A stretch of 64,000 nucleotides of DNA from Phlebotomus papatasi (taxonomy: Eukaryota; Arthropoda; Insecta; Diptera; Psychodidae): positions 111,414,627-111,478,626 of the forward strand of contig NC_077223.1 in NCBI RefSeq assembly GCF_024763615.1. The letters run 5' to 3'. The notes beneath the pieces are model-generated. The model ran no database searches. It was not told the DNA's origin and saw only the letters and a list, made by a program, of their open reading frames with translations. Made by a program: the position numbers and the translations under genes. Numbering within the stretch: the stretch's first letter is position 1; each line of letters starts with the position of its first letter. Positions 61,471 through 64,000 of the stretch are shown here, piece after piece.

Positions 61471-63093
61471 GATTGCCCCATGATAATAATATAAGCATAA
61501 GGTTTATAAAATATTCGTATTTACAAACACAACGCGTGTAATATTCCACAAGTTTTCCTACATACAATTTTTAAATGATTAGTTAAAATGAAGACTTAAA
61601 TTTAAGTTAATTCTTGATTTTTTAGGAGGATGTAAAGACTAGTCAGTCAAGCATCTTATAAAATCTAAGCGGCTTTTACAACATTAATTAATTCATAATT
61701 AACGCACTTTCCCAGTGAAATCAGCAATTAGGAACAGAAGGGAACTACTTTGAGAAATATAATGTGAACAATCTTTGCATCACGTATAAATGGGACATAA
61801 AATTTAAAATTTGCAATAAAATTTAGAATTTGTATGAGCTCAAAATTATATAATTAAAATTACAATTAGTGGTATGAATCGATTCTTAAACGTAAAGCTT
61901 TCGCTTATGAACAAAACTACCTCTTGAATCTTGAACTAGCTTTGTTCACAGGTTTTGTGGAAACTGGGTCACTGCGAGCAATATTCCCTATTCCGCTATC
62001 GTATTCCAAGACCCCAACTTGTTTTCTCACAGTTTCGTAATTGTCTTGACTTCAAAGTCAAGCTTATCCCACCCTCCAAATCTGTCACGTGATTCCTGAT
62101 GGTGTGCCTTCCTCAATATATTGCAATATGTTGGTCATTATTTGCGTCACAATATCTCCTCACACTTTGGAGCCTCTTTGGCCCCAGCGTCTCGCAGGAA
62201 TTACGAGAAGATGATGGTGAAGTTGGGGGTTTGAATAAGAATGGGAGGAGACAAAATAAGAGGGTGGCAAAACTCCACCAGTCCAGAGTGTTTGTGATTA
62301 ATGACATTTCCTCTCCCTCGTGGAAATTTATACACGACTATTTACTGGTGGTTATACTTTGCCGCGATTGTTACTCATACTGCCAACCATGTCCATCAGA
62401 TGGTAATTCATTTTTTCCATCTTCACTCTTAAGGCCTATCTCTGCAGCCTCCTACAATATCATTCTCCCCCAAAAATCGACACCATCTTAACGGAGGAGC
62501 AATTACGCATATTTCAACTCTCGACGGGGGCAAACCCATGCTCTTTGCCCCCAATTTCTCCTTCAGGTTGTCGCAGGATAAATTCTTACGATCGTGGAGA
62601 CATTCACATCCGGAGTGCTGAATATTGTAGTATATTTTCCTCTTTTCCGTGTCGTCTCATTCCCACGCAAAATGTGATTTTGCCTCTCTGGCTTGGAGAT
62701 TTGTGGATTCACCATTTATACCAAAAAAGTAAAAAAAAAAAAAATGTGGCCACCGCGAAAGAAAAAGCTGAAATTAAATGAGACAGAAATAAGTGAAGGA
62801 TGAGAAAAGCCGAAAGGTTTATAAATTCACAAGGCAAATCACTTTAATATCCTCCTAATATCATTTAATTGCTTAAACTCTCCGAAGGGAACAATATTTA
62901 CAATCCCTTATTTTTTGATTCCTCAAAATTTCTGAAGCGAACTTAGGCTTTTTGCGAACGTATATGAAATGACCTGTATATCATTAATATAAAAACTAAT
63001 ATTTTTCATTCTTTCACTAATTTTCAACCGCTTATCCTCCGATATTACATAATTGACAAAGATTATAAGTTGTAAAATATTGGATGAGTTCAT
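61471..63093. other. Intergenic DNA, no gene recognised
   Basis: A less AT-rich block at about 62050-62720 keeps open frames on both strands (for example 62099-62491 on plus) but none has family features. It could be promoter DNA of a gene beyond the right edge. Confidence 0.35.
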
Positions 63094-64000
63094 ATATTCT
63101 GTCAGTAGAAGAGGTCGAAAGTTTGGAGTGGTATATCTCAGCTCCTGATGAACATATTTGGATGAGTGAACTATTGTTGGAAAGCTTGGTTCATAAACTT
63201 TTAGAATCTGGTATACTTAATCTGCTATGAATAAACCATGGTCATCCAGAACCATTTATGTCGAAGAAAACACATTTTGCAACGTCTTTTTTGGCCATCT
63301 ACTTCTGGAACCCGGAATGACCCACTTTTCTCGCACATGGACTGTTCGTTAGAGGAACTCAAATGGTACAATTTGTTGAAGAAACTTTTTTTTTTGACAT
63401 CTTACTTTTTTTTATTCATCGACTTTTACAAGAATTTTAACATTTTACACGCATAGAAAAAAATGACAGGAATCCTTCTATCTCATTTTCTGGACAAACT
63501 AATGAAGATATCGACTTGGACTGTTCTAAGTACTCCCCCATAAGTTGATCCAAGGAATCCAAATATCACATAAATTTCATCCCCACGTCTATCCTTCCCC
63601 TCCAGAAACCACTCTTTTAGGATTTCAGTAACTTTTTCCTTGCGTTTAACACTTCAAAATTCTTGCAAAAGTCGATGAATAAAAAAAAGTAAGATGTCCA
63701 AAAAAAAAGTTTCTTCTACGAATTATACCCTTTGAGTTCCTCTAACGAACAGTCCAAGTGCGAGAATTATGGGTCACTCCTGGTCCCAGCAGTGGATGGT
63801 CAAAAAAGACGTTGCAAAAAATGTCTTCTTCGACATAAATGGTTCTGGATGACCATGGTTTATCCATAGCAGATTAAGTATACCAGATTCTAAAAGCTAA
63901 AGAACCAAGCTTTCCAACAATAGTTCACCCATCCAATTATGTTCATCAGGAGCTGAGATATACCACTCCAAACTTTCGACCTCTTCTACTGACAGAATAT
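63094..64000. repeat. Large inverted repeat running off the window edge
   Basis: The sequence starting ATATTCTGTCAGTAGAAGAG at 63094 is matched in reverse complement by the window's last bases. Pairing continues inward with landmarks GGAGTGGTATATCTCAGCTC, TGGTCATCCAGAACCATTTA and TTATTCATCGACTTTT, to about 63475 on the left and about 63620 on the right. Arms are at least 380 bp with a few percent to perhaps ten percent mismatch, around an AT-rich centre of about 150 bp. The outer limit lies outside the window, so neither terminal repeats nor target duplications can be judged. No transposase is seen in the centre. Confidence 0.85.

Noticed and set aside
62099..62781. Open frames of 78-130 codons near 62.1-62.8 kb
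   Set aside because: Composition is not protein-like, both strands are open at once, and no splice signals frame them.
1..64000. CRISPR arrays, bacterial operons, rRNA genes
   Set aside because: No regularly spaced direct repeats, no ribosome-binding-site-spaced gene strings and no rRNA sequence; all genes have spliceosomal introns.

Overview
The window is AT-rich, intron-bearing nuclear DNA of an animal, almost certainly an insect and most likely a dipteran. Pointers are GT-AG introns of about 60 bp to several kb, AATAAA poly(A) signals, arthropod-type initiator (TCAGT) promoters, two adjacent insect-type tyrosine decarboxylase genes, and many short palindromic DNA transposons. A lower (nematoceran) fly such as a sand fly or midge is my best guess; nothing fixes the species.

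Seven protein-coding genes can be rebuilt exon by exon, left to right. (1) Mob4 (+, 5808-7787, 4 exons). (2) An Rpp25-like Alba protein of RNase P/MRP (-, 11499-10276, 2 exons). (3) Tyrosine decarboxylase, Tdc2-like (+, 20281-24577, 10 coding exons). (4) Tyrosine decarboxylase, Tdc1-like (+, 31761-35390, 5 coding exons). (5) Cyclophilin H, PPIH (+, 37602-38225, 2 exons). (6) COQ10 (-, 38987-38287, 2 exons), tail to tail with PPIH. (7) PGAP3 (+, 39137-43453, 3 exons), head to head with COQ10. (8) D-glucuronyl C5-epimerase (-, 52629-47015, 4 coding exons) completes the set, so the total is eight when both decarboxylases are counted. The two decarboxylases would supply tyramine, the precursor of octopamine. 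PPIH/COQ10/PGAP3 is a compact housekeeping cluster; the other genes are separated by long AT-rich spacers.

The spacers and introns carry mobile-element debris: a palindromic family with TWA target duplications (4.8, 5.4 and 36.2 kb), a second one (36.8 and 61.1-61.5 kb), a TTAA-flanked piggyBac-like element with both families nested in or beside it (36.15-36.95 kb), several TA-flanked elements beginning GGGGGA (10.5, 12.4-13.9, 55.75-56.68 kb), others beginning CACTGAG or CACAGTAAAA, an apparently inverted jockey-like retrotransposon remnant (3.0-3.3 kb), and a large inverted repeat running off the right end (63.1-64.0 kb). The most unusual structures are the nested transposon stacks, the 1.46-kb terminal-inverted-repeat element with unidentified open frames, and the tRNA-like sequence inside a nested element. 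I saw no CRISPR array, rRNA gene or intact tRNA gene, and no operon-like organisation.
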